Positions 41,726 to 41,777 of a stretch of DNA of 41,777 nucleotides are shown here, piece by piece (positions within the stretch are counted from its first letter, which is position 1; each line of letters starts with the position of its first letter). The notes beneath the pieces are model-generated. The model made no database searches and was not told the origin of the DNA. It saw nothing but the letters and a program-made list of their open reading frames with translations. Made by a program: the position numbers and the translations under genes. Location of the stretch: positions 1 to 41,777 of the forward strand of contig CAZQTW010000056.1 in assembly GCA_964596165.1 (NCBI GenBank). The letters are read 5' to 3'. Source of the DNA: CAYUQT01 sp964596165. GTDB taxonomy: Bacteria; Planctomycetota; Phycisphaerae; UBA1845; JAFGLZ01.

Positions 41726-41777
41726 GAGGTAGTTTCAGAACCTGTGGAAATTGGATGAAGGAAGGGGCATCCTCCTG
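41726..41777. repeat. Right copy of 52-base terminal inverted repeat
   Basis: Exact reverse complement of positions 1-52. It begins GAGGTAGTTTCAGAACC and ends at the last base of the window. Sequence just inside (ending GTGGAGAT) differs from that beside the left copy. Confidence 0.9.

Noticed and set aside
1..41777. CRISPR arrays, tRNA or rRNA genes, and complete insertion sequences
   Set aside because: I looked for regularly spaced repeats, T-loop signatures and transposase motifs and found none; the only repeats are those listed.

Overview
The window is GC-rich bacterial DNA, apparently a whole contig because its two ends are exact inverted copies of each other. Its gene content looks like a Planctomycetota genome, possibly Phycisphaerae or a relative. 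The evidence is a DUF2961 (GH172) lipoprotein, a two-copy DUF1080 protein, a toroid plus DUF4159 protein, a GH123/DUF4091 protein, a small planctomycete-type hypothetical protein, and an rsmH gene standing alone with no division and cell wall cluster around it. There is no rRNA or tRNA to confirm this, so the placement is an inference.

Layout. Positions 1-4.6 kb hold three polytopic GT-C-type membrane glycosyltransferases, the first divergent from the other two. An AAA/DUF4143 ATPase follows (4.8-6.2 kb, minus). Then come a DUF2961 lipoprotein and a secreted nuclease-fold protein with degenerate catalytic residues (6.4-9.8 kb, minus). A large secreted clan GH-A glycosidase lies at 10.5-13.4 kb. 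From 13.4 to 24.9 kb there is a loose envelope and exopolysaccharide group: a GT4 glycosyltransferase, a propeller/toroid protein, RsmH with a broken DedA gene upstream, a zinc alcohol dehydrogenase, an intact membrane-anchored thermonuclease, an HPt protein directly behind a polyprenyl glycosylphosphotransferase, a lipoprotein, and a membrane protein with three VanZ-like modules. From 25 to 37 kb almost everything is on the plus strand and mostly exported: a 50-residue membrane peptide, a toroid/DUF4159 protein, a double DUF1080 protein, a GH123-like enzyme, a lipoprotein, a PilT-type ATPase, two uncharacterised barrel-like secreted proteins and a membrane-anchored repeat protein. From 37.2 to 40.5 kb three minus-strand genes encode a small hypothetical protein, a zinc-ribbon membrane protein and a lipoprotein metallophosphoesterase. 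The right end carries a headless RHS C-terminal fragment, about 540 bases of lower-GC DNA with no gene, and the second copy of the terminal repeat.

How it works together. Two themes recur. One is building surface glycan: GT-C enzymes, GT4, the phosphoglycosyltransferase and VanZ. The other is exported breakdown of complex carbohydrate: GH-A, GH172, GH123, DUF1080 and barrel-like proteins. The genes sit in short runs rather than one operon, and no SusC/SusD or other obvious sugar transporter is present. Starts were mostly placed on visible Shine-Dalgarno sequences; where none exists this is stated.

The points most worth a second look are the 52-base inverted repeat at both ends, the DedA remnant that runs in frame into rsmH through one amber codon, the triple-VanZ protein, the HPt/phosphoglycosyltransferase pair, the degenerate nuclease with 11-residue repeats, and a family of intergenic hairpin repeats. 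No CRISPR array, complete mobile element or recognised defence system was found.
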